Assembly: GCA_963920525.1 (NCBI GenBank)
Contig: OY986439.1
Coordinates: 216,176,622-216,240,621 of the forward strand
Length of the DNA stretch: 64,000 nucleotides
Direction: 5' to 3'
Source: Dichetophora obliterata
Taxonomy: Eukaryota; Arthropoda; Insecta; Diptera; Sciomyzidae
Shown here: one piece after another, positions 1-9,602 of the stretch
Position numbering within the stretch: the stretch's first letter is position 1
Layout of the letters: each line of letters starts with the position of its first letter
Program-made: the position numbers and the translations under genes
The notes under the pieces: model-generated
Databases searched by the model: none
What the model was told of the DNA's origin: nothing
Seen by the model: the letters and a program-made list of their open reading frames with translations, nothing else

Positions 1-145
1 CTTTTCATGGATACTTTTTTTAGAATCGTCGCGGCAACACTGATCTGAGGTGAACTCACGTACACAATAAATGAGTTTCACAAAAATGGAAAAAACATAT
101 GTTTTGACGTCACAAAATTTAAGTTTCCTATCTCTTTATCTCTGA
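1..145. other. Left flank, no gene seen
   Basis: No coding signal is visible. Bases 1-45 resemble 10670-10721: both have a 'CTTTTCA..G.TACTTTTTT' stretch followed by the shared GTCGCGGCAACACTG, so this is part of a dispersed repeat. Bases 50-95 (GTGAACTCAC, then AATAAATGAG, then TTCAC) resemble the palindrome-rich element at 9228-9285. The boundary to the next repeat is at about 146, where similarity to 8278 begins. Confidence 0.5.
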
Positions 146-456
146 CATTGACGACGGATGCAACATTGCAAAACGGCATGTAGAAAGTGTCAACAGTCTG
201 GAAATATACTATTGTTTCATTCACGCATACTCAAACTCTTATATTTGCACTGTTGTCGTACTTCTGAAAAAGTTTAAATTGATATTCAAGTTTCGCACTG
301 TTGTCGAACATCAAATAAGAAACAATTCTATACCGACCTCCATAAGAAAAAACATGTACAAAATTTTACATTCTTCTGTACGCCCCATTTTACCACCCAC
401 AAATCAATTAAAATGCTTTATTTCAGACGGTTTGTTCAGACGGATAAGACTTAAAT
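146..456 (+). repeat. Direct repeat E, copy 1 (interrupted by satellite A)
   Basis: This segment, from CATTGACGACGG to CTTAAATT, matches 8278-8589 in the same orientation with scattered substitutions and a small indel. The match to the second copy stops where satellite A begins (CTTAAATT followed by CATATCAAATG), whereas copy 2 continues into related diverged repeats. The array therefore occupies a breakpoint inside this older repeat. A 65-codon frame crossing it has no recognisable product. Confidence 0.8.
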
Positions 457-457
457 T

Positions 458-806
458 CATATCAAATGAAAGGTAATTAAACCACCTTTGTAACGATATA
501 TAGCTTATAGGGGCACAATTAAGACTTTTGTCATAAACATTTTTCAAAAGTAGTGAAATTGGCGCTCATGGTAGTAATAATACTATTTTTCAAATCAAAA
601 ATTCTCAAAATCTGTGCGTTACTATTTTTTGTTAAGCATATCAAATGAAAGGTAATTAAACCACCTTTGTAACGATATATAGCTTATAGGGGCACAATTA
701 AGACTTTTGTCACAAACATTTTTCAAAAGTTGTGAAACTGGCGCTCATGATACTAATTTTCAAATCAAAAATTCTCAAAATCTGTGCGTTACGATTTTTT
801 GTTAAG
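458..806 (+). repeat. Representative 349-bp L-S dimer of satellite A
   Basis: The L monomer is 458-636 and the S monomer 637-806. The six following dimers differ from each other by almost nothing, so the dimer and not the monomer was the amplified unit in the left third of the array. Each monomer carries CGTTAC near its end and GTAACG about 50 bases later in the next monomer, a short inverted motif. Confidence 0.9.
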
Positions 807-2381
807 CATATCAAATGAAAGGTAATTAAACCACCTTTGTAACGATATATAGCTTATAGGGGCACAATTAAGACTTTTGTCATAAACATTTTTCAAAAGT
901 AGTGAAATTGGCGCTCATGGTAGTAATAATACTATTTTTCAAATCAAAAATTCTCAAAATCTGTGCGTTACGATTTTTTGTTAAGCATATCAAATGAAAG
1001 GTAATTAAACCACCTTTGTAACGATATATAGCTTATAGGGGCACAATTAAGACTTTTGTCACAAACATTTTTCAAAAGTTGTGAAACTGGCGCTCATGAT
1101 ACTAATTTTCAAATCAAAAATTCTCAAAATCTGTGCGTTACGATTTTTTGTTAAGCATATCAAATGAAAGGTAATTAAACCACCTTTGTAACGATATATA
1201 GCTTATAGGGGCACAATTAAGACTTTTGTCATAAACATTTTTCAAAAGTAGTGAAATTGGCGCTCATGGTAGTAATAATACTATTTTTCAAATCAAAAAT
1301 TCTCAAAATCTGTGCGTTACGATTTTTTGTTAAGCATATCAAATGAAAGGTAATTAAACCACCTTTGTAACGATATATAGCTTATAGGGGCACAATTAAG
1401 ACTTTTGTCACAAACATTTTTCAAAAGTTGTGAAACTGGCGCTCATGATACTAATTTTCAAATCAAAAATTCTCAAAATCTGTGCGTTACGATTTTTTGT
1501 TAAGCATATCAAATGAAAGGTAATTAAACCACCTTTGTAACGATATATAGCTTATAGGGGCACAATTAAGACTTTTGTCATAAACATTTTTCAAAAGTAG
1601 TGAAATTGGCGCTCATGGTAGTAATAATACTATTTTTCAAATCAAAAATTCTCAAAATCTGTGCGTTACGATTTTTTGTTAAGCATATCAAATGAAAGGT
1701 AATTAAACCACCTTTGTAACGATATATAGCTTATAGGGGCACAATTAAGACTTTTGTCACAAACATTTTTCAAAAGTTGTGAAACTGGCGCTCATGATAC
1801 TAATTTTCAAATCAAAAATTCTCAAAATCTGTGCGTTACGATTTTTTGTTAAGCATATCAAATGAAAGGTAATTAAACCACCTTTGTAACGATATATAGC
1901 TTATAGGGGCACAATTAAGACTTTTGTCATAAACATTTTTCAAAAGTAGTGAAATTGGCGCTCATGGTAGTAATAATACTATTTTTCAAATCAAAAATTC
2001 TCAAAATCTGTGCGTTACGATTTTTTGTTAAGCATATCAAATGAAAGGTAATTAAACCACCTTTGTAACGATATATAGCTTATAGGGGCACAATTAAGAC
2101 TTTTGTCACAAACATTTTTCAAAAGTTGTGAAACTGGCGCTCATGATACTAATTTTCAAATCAAAAATTCTCAAAATCTGTGCGTTACGATTTTTTGTTA
2201 AGCATATCAAATGAAAGGTAATTAAACCACCTTTGTAACGATATATAGCTTATAGGGGCACAATTAAGACTTTTGTCATAAACATTTTTCAAAAGTAGTG
2301 AAATTGGCGCTCATGGTAGTAATAATACTATTTTTCAAATCAAAAATTCTCAAAATCTGTGCGTTACGATTTTTTGTTAAG

Positions 2382-3070
2382 CATATCAAATGAAAGGTAA
2401 TTAAACCACCTTTGTAACGATATATAGCTTATAGGGGCACAATTAAGACTTTTGTCACAAACATTTTTCAAAAGTTGTGAAACTGGCGCTCATGATACTA
2501 ATTTTCAAATCAAAAATTCTCAAAATCTGTGCGTTACGATTTTTTGTTAAGCATATCAAATGAAAGGTAATTAAACCACCTTTGTAACGATATATAGCTT
2601 ATAGGGGCACAATTAAGACTTTTGTCACAAACATTTTTCAAAAGTTGTGAAACTGGCGCTCATGATACTAATTTTCAAATCAAAAATTCTCAAAATCTGT
2701 GCGTTACGATTTTTTGTTAAGCATATCAAATGAAAGGTAATTAAACCACCTTTGTAACGATATATAGCTTATAGGGGCACAATTAAGACTTTTGTCATAA
2801 ACATTTTTCAAAAGTAGTGAAATTGGCGCTCATGGTAGTAATAATACTATTTTTCAAATCAAAAATTCTCAAAATCTGTACGTTACGATTTTTTGTTAAG
2901 CATATCAAATGAAAGGTAATTAAACCACCTTTGTAACGATATATAGCTTACAGGGGCACAATTAAAACTTTTGTCACAAAAATTTTTTAAAAGTAGTGAA
3001 ATTGGCGCTCATGATACTAATTTTCAAATCAAAAATTCTCAAAATCTGTGCGTTACGATTTTTTGTTAAG
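2382..3070 (+). repeat. S-S-L-S' block of satellite A, copy 1
   Basis: Four monomers in the order S, S, L, S'. S' (2901-3070) has private changes: CTTACAGGGG, AATTAAAACTTTTG and CACAAAAATTTTTTAAAAG. The L before it ends in CTGTACG instead of CTGTGCG. The same order and private changes recur at 4136-4824. Confidence 0.85.
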
Positions 3071-4135
3071 CATATCAAATGAAAGGTAATTAAACCACCT
3101 TTGTAACGATATATAGCTTATAGGGGCACAATTAAGACTTTTGTCATAAACATTTTTCAAAAGTAGTGAAATTGGCGCTCATGGTAGTAATAATACTATT
3201 TTTCAAATCAAAAATTCTCAAAATCTGTGCGTTACGATTTTTTGTTAAGCATATCAAATGAAAGGTAATTAAACCGCCTTTGTAACGATATATAGCTTAT
3301 AGGGGCACAATTAAGACTTTTTTCACAAACATTTTTCAAAAGTTGTGAAACTGGCGCTCATGATACTAATTTTCAAATCAAAAATTCTCAAAATCTGTGC
3401 GTTACGATTTTTTGTTAAGCATATCAAATGAAAGGTAATTAAACCACCTTTGTAACGATATATAGCTTATAGGGGCACAATCAAGACTTTTGTCATAAAC
3501 ATTTTTCAAAAGTAGTGAAATTGGCGCTCATGGTAGTAATAATACTATTTTTCAAATCAAAAATTCTCAAAATCTGTGCGTTACGATTTTTTGTTAAGCA
3601 TATCAAATGAAAGGTAATTAAACCACCTTTGTAACTATATATAGCTTATAGGAATACAATTAAGACTTTTGTCATAAACATTTTTCAAAAGTAGTGAAAT
3701 TGGCGCTCATGGTAGTAATAATACAATTTTTCAAATCAAAAATTCTCAAAATCTGTGCGTTACGATTTTTTGTTAAGCATATCAAATGAAAGGTAATTAA
3801 ACCACCTTTGTAACGATATATAGCTTATAGGGGCACAATCAAGACTTTTGTCATAAACATTTTTCAAAAGTAGTGAAATTGGCGCTCATGGTAGTAATAA
3901 TACTATTTTTCAAATCAAAAATTCTCAAAATCTGTGCGTTACGATTTTTTGTTAAGCATATCAAATGAAAGGTAATTAAACCACCTTTGTAACGATATAT
4001 AGCTTATAGGGGCACAATCAAGACTTTTGTCATAAACATTTTTCAAAAGTAGTGAAATTGGCGCTCATGGTAGTAATAATACTATTTTTCAAATCAAAAA
4101 TTCTCAAAATCTGTGCGTTACGATTTTTTGTTAAG

Positions 4136-4824
4136 CATATCAAATGAAAGGTAATTAAACCACCTTTGTAACGATATATAGCTTATAGGGGCACAATTAA
4201 GACTTTTGTCACAAACATTTTTCAAAAGTTGTGAAACTGGCGCTCATGATACTAATTTTCAAATCAAAAATTCTCAAAATCTGTGCGTTACGATTTTTTG
4301 TTAAGCATATCAAATGAAAGGTAATTAAACCACCTTTGTAACGATATATAGCTTATAGGGGCACAATTAAGACTTTTGTCACAAACATTTTTCAAAAGTT
4401 GTGAAACTGGCGCTCATGATACTAATTTTCAAATCAAAAATTCTCAAAATCTGTGCGTTACGATTTTTTGTTAAGCATATCAAATGAAAGGTAATTAAAC
4501 CACCTTTGTAACGATATATAGCTTATAGGGGCACAATTAAGACTTTTGTCATAAACATTTTTCAAAAGTAGTGAAATTGGCGCTCATGGTAGTAATAATA
4601 CTATTTTTCAAATCAAAAATTCTCAAAATCTGTACGTTACGATTTTTTGTTAAGCATATCAAATGAAAGGTAATTAAACCACCTTTGTAACGATATATAG
4701 CTTACAGGGGCACAATTAAAACTTTTGTCACAAAAATTTTTTAAAAGTAGTGAAATTGGCGCTCATGATACTAATTTTCAAATCAAAAATTCTCAAAATC
4801 TGTGCGTTACGATTTTTTGTTAAG
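4136..4824 (+). repeat. S-S-L-S' block of satellite A, copy 2
   Basis: Repeats the 2382-3070 block at an offset of 1754 bp, including the CTGTACG change and the S' private changes. The monomers on either side of the two blocks differ, so a block of about 690 bp was duplicated and later surrounded by different neighbours. Confidence 0.85.
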
Positions 4825-5862
4825 CATATCAAATGAAAGGTAATTAAACCACCTTTGTAACGATATATAGCTTATAGGAGCACAATTAAGACTTTTGTCA
4901 CAAACATTTTTCAAAAGTAGTGAAATTGGCGCTCATGGTAGTAATAATACTATTTTTCAAATCAAAAATTCTCAAAATCTGTGCGTTACGATTTTTTGTT
5001 AAGCATATCAAATGAAAGGTAATTAAACCACCTTTGTAACGATATATAGCTTATAGGGGCACAATTAAGACTTTTGTCATAAACATTTTTCAAAAGTTGT
5101 GAAACTGGCGCTCATGATACTAATTTTCAAATCAAAAATTCTCAAAATCTGTGCGTTACGATTTTTTGTTAAGCATATCAAATGAAAGGTAATTAAACCA
5201 CCTTTGTAACGATATATAGCTTATGGGGGCACAATCAAGACTTTTGTCATAAACATTTTTCAAAAGTAGTGAAATTGGCGCTCATGGTAGTAATAATACT
5301 ATTTTTCAAATCAAAAATTCTCAAAATCTGTGCGTTACGATTTTTTGTTAAGCATATCAAATGAAAGGTAATTAAACCACCTTTGTAACGATATATAGCT
5401 TATAGGGGCACAATTAAGACTTTTGTCACAAACATTTTTCAAAAGTTGTGAAACTGGCGCTCATGATACTAATTTTCAAATCAAAAATTCTCAAAATCTG
5501 TGCGTTACGATTTTTTGTGAGGCATATCAAATGAAAGGTAATTAAACCACCTTTGTAACGATATATAGCTTATAGGGGCACAATTAAGACTTTTGTCATA
5601 AACATTTTTCAAAAGTTGTGAAACTGGCGCTCATGATACTAATTTTCAAATCAAAAATTCTCAAAATCTGTGCGTTACGATTTTTTGTTAAGCATATCAA
5701 ATGAAAGGTAATTAAACCACCTTTGTAACGATATATAGCTTATAGGGGCACAATTAAGACTTTTGTCACAAACATTTTTCAAAAGTTGTGAAACTGGCGC
5801 TCATGATACTAATTTTCAAATCAAAAATTCTCAAAATCTGTGCGTTACGATTTTTTGTTAAG

Positions 5863-6052
5863 CATATCAAATGAAAGGTAATAAAACCACCTTTGTAACG
5901 ATATATAGCTTATAGGGGCACAGTTAAGACTTAGCAGTTAAGCGCCAGTTTCACAACTTTTGAAAAATGTTTGTGACAAAAGTCTTAATGGTGCCGCTAT
6001 AAGCTATTATATATCGTTACAAAGGTGGTTTAATTACCTTTCATTTGATATG
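5863..6052. repeat. Inverted arms at the right end of satellite A
   Basis: The forward partial monomer 5863-5932 (CATATCAAATG to AAGACTT) is nearly the reverse complement of 5980-6052 (AAGTCTT to GATATG), with about 47 bases between. The arms could fold into a hairpin of about 70 bp with a few mismatches. Confidence 0.85.
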
Positions 6053-6108
6053 CTTAACAAAAAATCGTAACGCACAGATTTTGAGAATTTTTGATTTGAA
6101 AATTAGTA
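5940..6108 (-). repeat. Inverted satellite A monomer (S type)
   Basis: A full-length S monomer lies in reverse orientation, from AGCGCCAGTTTCAC to GAAAATTAGTAT. It is circularly permuted relative to the forward array and slightly diverged (GGTGCCGC, CTATTATATATCG). It ends the array and points head-on at it. Confidence 0.9.
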
Positions 6109-6120
6109 TTATTAGTTCTT

Positions 6121-6372
6121 TGAATCAAAAGTAAAACTCGTACTTTGCAAATAGAACGAATTTAATTTCCTCCTAAAAGTTAAATTCTTACTTTGTAGAA
6201 AGAACGAATTTAATTTCCTTGCAAAAGTTAAATTCGTACTTTCCAAAAAGAACGAATTTAATTTCCTTGCAAAAGTTAAATTCGTACTTTCCAAAAAGAA
6301 CGATTTTATTTTTGGAAAGAAATTTCCTCCCAAAATTAAATGCGTACTTAGCAAAAGTACGAATTTAACTTT
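6121..6372. repeat. 48-bp minisatellite with hairpin in each unit
   Basis: The motif CGAATTTAATTTCC recurs at 6157, 6205 and 6253, with a decayed unit at 6301, a 48-bp period over about five units. Each of the best units has TTAAATTCGT and its reverse complement ACGAATTTAA separated by about 14 bases. Since 48 is divisible by three, the minus strand has an 80-codon frame of 16-residue repeats (ESTNLTFARKLNSFFL); this follows from the period and is not taken as a gene. Confidence 0.85.
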
Positions 6373-6518
6373 TTGCGGAGCAAAATTTTTGGTTTGAGTC
6401 TTTGCTAAGTTAGCGTCGGATTGAAGAATTTTTCTTCACGCTCTTTTTATAACTTACAAATTGCATTTAATGTTAGAATCAATAAAAAAATTAAGAAAAC
6501 GTGATTTCTGCAACTCAC
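6373..6518. other. Spacer; putative start of Set1 intron 3
   Basis: No gene is seen. If the Set1 piece is expressed, this is the first part of its third intron on the minus strand, since the donor GTGAGT starts at 6518. An intron reaching the rest of the gene would have to cross the minisatellite and the whole of satellite A and leave the window on the left. Confidence 0.4.
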
Positions 6519-6769
6519 CTTTTCCCATCACAGATTTTTTATTGTATTTTTCAATGCACATCCGAGCCGATTTTACGTTTTCAAAGACTACGCGAGCGAT
6601 ACCCAGATGCTTGTGGCTTGTAGGATGATGATATATTGTAATCTCATCATAGATTCCGCACTTATCCAACATTCCACTTAGAAATTGTCGGTCAATATTG
6701 TCGTTCAAATTCGTAATTGTAATCTCAATAGCAGGTGGATCGCCAACATAATATTAATCAATTTTCAAG
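6519..6769 (-). other. Set1: Set1 second coding exon (RRM), with in-frame stop
   Basis: 251 bases from acceptor TTTCCAG (AG at 6771-6770) to donor AAAG-GTGAGT (GT at 6518-6517). The frame set by exon 1 reads LKID, stop, then YYVGDPP and the RRM. Everything after the stop is open to the donor, about 79 codons without further damage. Skipping the exon would shift the frame because 251 is not divisible by three. Confidence 0.75.
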
Positions 6770-6839
6770 CTGGAAAGATGTAATACAATGTATTTTAGCA
6801 TATCATTGTTTTTATTTGCATTAAAATTTTTACAATTAC

Positions 6840-7161
6840 CGTGGTACAGATAACACAAGAGGGTCCACAGGCCTTCCTCTTAATCGTATAACAGGATTCC
6901 GCGGATCACGGGGAATAACTGGTGGATATGTAGGATCCGTGGGTACAATGCCATCATAACGATATAACTTAACAGCACCCTTAACTAGAGCGGGGACCGA
7001 AAGCATTTTGAAATTGCGGGGCGCTTTCATTGCCGATGAAATTCCATGGCCAACGGATGTGCCACAAACACTTGCAGCGCCGTTGGTAGAAGAGTGGGAC
7101 GATGATAAACGATTATAGTTCTGCATGAGCCCGTTCATTTGGGTATATGATATGACCAAAA
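6840..7161 (-). other. Set1: Set1 first coding exon
   Basis: The acceptor ATTATTTTGCAG ends at 7162 and the donor G-GTAATT starts at 6839. I choose ATG at 7138 because the upstream in-frame ATG at 7207 lies in the predicted 5'UTR intron. The exon codes for about 99 residues: a Ser/Asn-rich start (NRLSSSHSSTNG), then RNFKMLSVPALVKG, KLYRYDG and IPRDPRNPVIRLRGRP. It ends in phase 2 (codon CG-). Confidence 0.75.
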
Positions 7162-7211
7162 CTGCAAAATAATAATGTGTTAACAATTTGGAAAAATGCA
7201 ACAACATCTAC
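7162..7211 (-). other. Set1: Set1 putative 50-bp 5'UTR intron
   Basis: Donor TTGAAG-GTAGAT (GT at 7211-7210) and acceptor TTTTGCAG (AG at 7163-7162) on the minus strand enclose 50 bases, a usual length for fly introns. The exon before it (7212 upward) holds a 13-codon upstream frame starting ATGTCAAAAG near 7255, which ends at TGA just before the donor. Confidence 0.5.
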
Positions 7212-7212
7212 C

Positions 7213-7958
7213 TTCAACAACAGCTCAACTTAACCTTAATCGATTCTTTTGACATCTAGAAGTAATTTATAGTTTGACAAGTGAAAAGGCAGACAAACGA
7301 TTTAGCTCAAAGTTTGCTAGAATCTCCTTTTGTAAAGGCCAAACTATTTATAATTTGCTTTTTAAAATGTTATAGGGCGATATTCTGAAACGAAATGTTA
7401 AACGAGATAATAGTTTTTCTTATATGCATGATTAAACTAAAAGTGGTGCTAGGATAAAGTCAATTGAAGGTATACAATACTGCTATTTGTTAGGGCTCCA
7501 CAGGTTGATGCCTATCACCGCGTTGGCGCAAGCTGTTTTTCCAAAGCAGTAATATATGCAATATAAAATACAGATTATATCAACATAAGCAGTCTTGAGA
7601 AAAAATGTCTATGCTTTACCAAAATTAAGAGCTGTTTGTGCAATTATTCAAGTTAATTTGTCCTGATTTCCTCAAATTTTTTGCTTTTTCTGGTATTTAT
7701 ATTTTCTTAAAATGAAATCGATGTTCTTCTTCGCTATGGAACAGCAAAATATAATCGCGAAAAATACAAGCGAACGCAATAGATTATCAAGTCTAGTACA
7801 AGTAGAAGTACTGCTTTCGTGGATGATAAGAGCAAAAGAGACAGCTAAGAAGTTTTTCGAACTCTGAAGAATGTGTTTTCGAAGTTCGAACGTCAAACAA
7901 TTCTCATGATACAATTATACTTGGTAGAATCATGGTAGAAGAATACAGGTATATTCAC
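7213..7958. other. Upstream of Set1, nothing firm
   Basis: This would hold the Set1 5'UTR and promoter on the minus strand. I see no clear TATA box, repeat or RNA gene. A minus-strand frame of 80 codons (7672-7914) has a hydrophobic stretch (LVFFAIIFCCSIA) but no recognised family, splice context or repeat support. Confidence 0.4.
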
Positions 7959-8070
7959 CAGGGGCCCTATTCTCAACTGTGAGTTTGAAAGTTGAGTCGA
8001 CTTAAAAGCAGTGAGTTTTGTGACAGCCCGTGTACACTTTAAAACTCACAGTTACAGAATAGAGCCCCAG
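7959..8070. mobile_element. MITE-like element, 112 bp
   Basis: Left end CAGGGGCCCTATTCTC-AACTGTGAGTTT matches the reverse complement of the right end, CTGGGGCTCTATTCTGTAACTGTGAGTTT, apart from three differences. The interior is only about 55 bases and has a partial second copy of AGTGAGTTTTG. No transposase is encoded. A clear target-site duplication is not visible, so the superfamily is left open. Confidence 0.7.
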
Positions 8071-8277
8071 ATGAGAGCATACTTCCGGAATTGTCAAAAC
8101 GAAGCAAAACTTTTTCTTTATTTTCTTTTGTTTCCATTCGCCACACAGCTAAATTTGACAGACATGGCAGTATGGAAAGAGAGCACAGTCAGCGCTGCAT
8201 ATACCTCTACTCTTCTACCATGGGTAGAATAAAAGAAGATAGCTGCGTGGCGGAGAACAGAGTGATAGCTTGGACAC
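8071..8277. other. Short spacer
   Basis: No gene is supported. It holds the small perfect inverted motif TTCTACC-ATG-GGTAGAA at about 8213. Overlapping short frames on both strands are mutual shadows. Confidence 0.4.
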
Positions 8278-8589
8278 ATTGACGACGGATGCAACATTGC
8301 AAAACGACATATAGAAAGTGTCAACAGTCTGGAAATATACCATTGTTTCATTCACGCATACTCAAAGTCTTATATTTGCACTGTTGTCGTACTTCTGAAA
8401 AAGTTTATACTGATATTAAAGTTTCGCACTGTTGTCGCACATCAAATAAGAAACAATTCTATACCGACCTCCATAAGAAAAAACATGTAAAAAATTTTAC
8501 ATTCTTCTCTACGCCCCCTTTTACCATTCACAAATCAATTAAAATGCTTTATTTCAGACGGTTTGGTCGGATAAGACTTAAATTTGGGA
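8278..8589 (+). repeat. Direct repeat E, copy 2
   Basis: Matches 146-456 in the same direction (GACGACGGATGCAACATTGC, GTCAACAGTCTGGAAATATA, GAAACAATTCTATACCGACC). Differences include CGGCATG versus CGACATA and a small indel near GGTTTG(TTCAGAC)GGATAAG. Unlike copy 1 it continues into the decayed tandem repeat that follows. A 125-codon plus-strand frame here has no recognisable features. Confidence 0.8.
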
Positions 8590-9165
8590 AGTTAGTTTGT
8601 TTGATTACTGTCAGCAACCGTACTATAAATTGGTTTCCATGCTCTCTTTTTCCGCCCACAAGTTAGTGTAAATGCTATATTTCAAGCAGTTTTGGCCGTA
8701 TAAATCTAAAATTTGGTACTTAACTTTGTATGGTGCCTTTCGGCAACTGTACTTAATATGTTCGTTATATTTATATAGCCACACCCTGTTTTTCCTCCCA
8801 CAAATCCCTGAACATGTTATATACCAAGCAGTTTTTGCCGTATAAGTTAAAATTTGATACTTAACTTTGTATGATTGCTTTCGGCAACTACACTAAAAAT
8901 GGGCATTATCTCTATATAGCAACGCCCACTTTTTTAGAAATCATTAAAATTGACTACTGGGTTGATCGAGCTAAAATTTTGGCTTAGTTTGTATGGTAAC
9001 TGTCAGCAACTGTACTAAAAATTAGATTCCACGCCCCTTTTACCGATTTCAACGGTTTGGGTCATATTAGACTAAAATTTTGTATATTATTTCATATGGC
9101 TACTCTCGGTAAGTGCACTAAAAATGGGCATGTTCCTCTTTAGTTACACTCACTTTTTGGAGTGT
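8510..9165 (+). repeat. Decayed tandem repeat, five units of about 110-140 bp
   Basis: Units begin near 8510, 8640, 8782, 8922 and 9032 with (A/C)CGCCC..TTTT. Each continues with an AAAATG.T.TATTTCA stretch, a GTTTTGGCCGTATAAG-like stretch, AAAATTTG.TACTTAACTTTGTATGG, CTTTCGGCAACTGTACT and AAAAATGGGC. They are far more diverged than the satellites, so this is an old array. Its first unit overlaps direct repeat E. Confidence 0.75.
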
Positions 9166-9227
9166 CAGCGTGGAGTAAAGCAAAGCGCTCCAGGTTTAAG
9201 CTTAATTGAGCTGAAATTTTTGGCAGT

Positions 9228-9565
9228 TCAAAATGTGAGCTCGCTCAACTTTACAAAATAAATGAGCGCGCTCACTTTTAAACTTGTTTTTTACAAAACT
9301 TTAACTTTTTTATTTATTATATTTACATAATAACTGCATCTCAAAATTTTTGTCGAGCATGCTGCAACGTTAGTTATGCTGAAAATTGTAATTTTTGGCA
9401 TGAAAATGAAAAATCGTCACGTCAGAATTAGTGCCAAAAATAGTCGAAATGACGATAAATCGTCAATGCTCACAACACTGTTTACTTTCAAAAGTGAGCG
9501 CGCTCAAGAAGTGAGCTACTCATGATGTGAGTGCGCTCAATTTTTGTATAAAAGTGAAGGCATAG
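9228..9565. repeat. Region bounded by GAGCGCGCTC palindromes, possible element
   Basis: GTGAGCTCGCTCA (9236), TGAGCGCGCTCAC (9262), GTGAGCGCGCTCA (9495) and GTGAGTGCGCTCA (9529) cluster at both ends of an AT-rich segment without a long frame. AAAAGTGAGCGCGCTC near 9492 is the reverse complement of GAGCGCGCTCACTTTT near 9264, so the ends are inverted. The inner part has TCGTCACGTCA and TGACGATAAATCGTCA. GTATAAAAG near 9547 resembles a TATA box but no gene follows. It may be a non-autonomous transposon with subterminal repeats. Confidence 0.45.
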
Positions 9566-9602
9566 AAATAAAAGATATTTTAATTCTATGTTTGAGGGGC
9601 CC

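Larger units (their letters stand above)
458..5932 (+). repeat. Satellite A array: about 31 monomers of 179 (L) and 170 bp (S)
   Basis: Monomers begin with CATATCAAATGAAAGG and recur at 458, 637, 807, 986, 1156 and onward to 5863. L monomers have CATAAAC, GTAGTGAAATTGG and GGTAGTAATAATACTATTTTTC. S monomers have CACAAAC, GTTGTGAAACTGG and GATACTAATTTTC, nine bases shorter. Six perfect L-S pairs (349 bp each) fill 458-2551. After that the order is irregular (S-S at 2382/2552, L-L-L-L from 3420 to 3957) and recombinant monomers appear, such as 4825 (L with CACAAAC) and 5004 (S with CATAAAC). The last unit at 5863 is partial. No coding role is seen; transcription is unknown. Confidence 0.97.
6519..7212 (-). 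pseudogene. Set1: Set1 histone H3K4 methyltransferase, 5' part with nonsense codon
   Basis: Set1 is the catalytic subunit of COMPASS, which methylates histone H3 lysine 4. Seen here: ATG at 7138, a low-complexity N-terminus, then the family motif KLYRYDG and the DPRNP segment, then an RRM-type domain (ITITNLNDNID, KHLGIARVVFE, KSVMGK). Exon 1 ends at 6840 (donor GTAATT), exon 2 runs 6769 to 6519 (acceptor CCAG, donor GTGAGT); splicing 6840 to 6769 keeps the frame (PR-LKID). The next codon, 6756-6754, is TAA, followed in frame by YYVGDPPAIEIT. Translation would stop before the RRM. N-SET and SET domains are absent from the window. It could be a decayed duplicate, a truncated gene piece, or an intact gene with one base error. 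Family assignment is firm from motifs; pseudogene status is inference from one codon. Confidence 0.75.

Noticed and set aside
458..5932. Possible CRISPR-like regular repeat array
   Set aside because: Units are contiguous satellite monomers of 170-179 bp without unique spacers, in a eukaryotic context.
6112..6354. 80-codon frame with 16-residue repeats
   Set aside because: A direct consequence of a 48-bp non-coding minisatellite; no signal peptide or family match.
7672..7914. 80-codon minus-strand frame with a possible membrane segment
   Set aside because: No recognisable family, no splice context, and the length is expected by chance in AT-rich DNA.
8011..8666. Several overlapping frames of 63-125 codons on both strands
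   Set aside because: Mutual shadows in repeat sequence with no family motifs.
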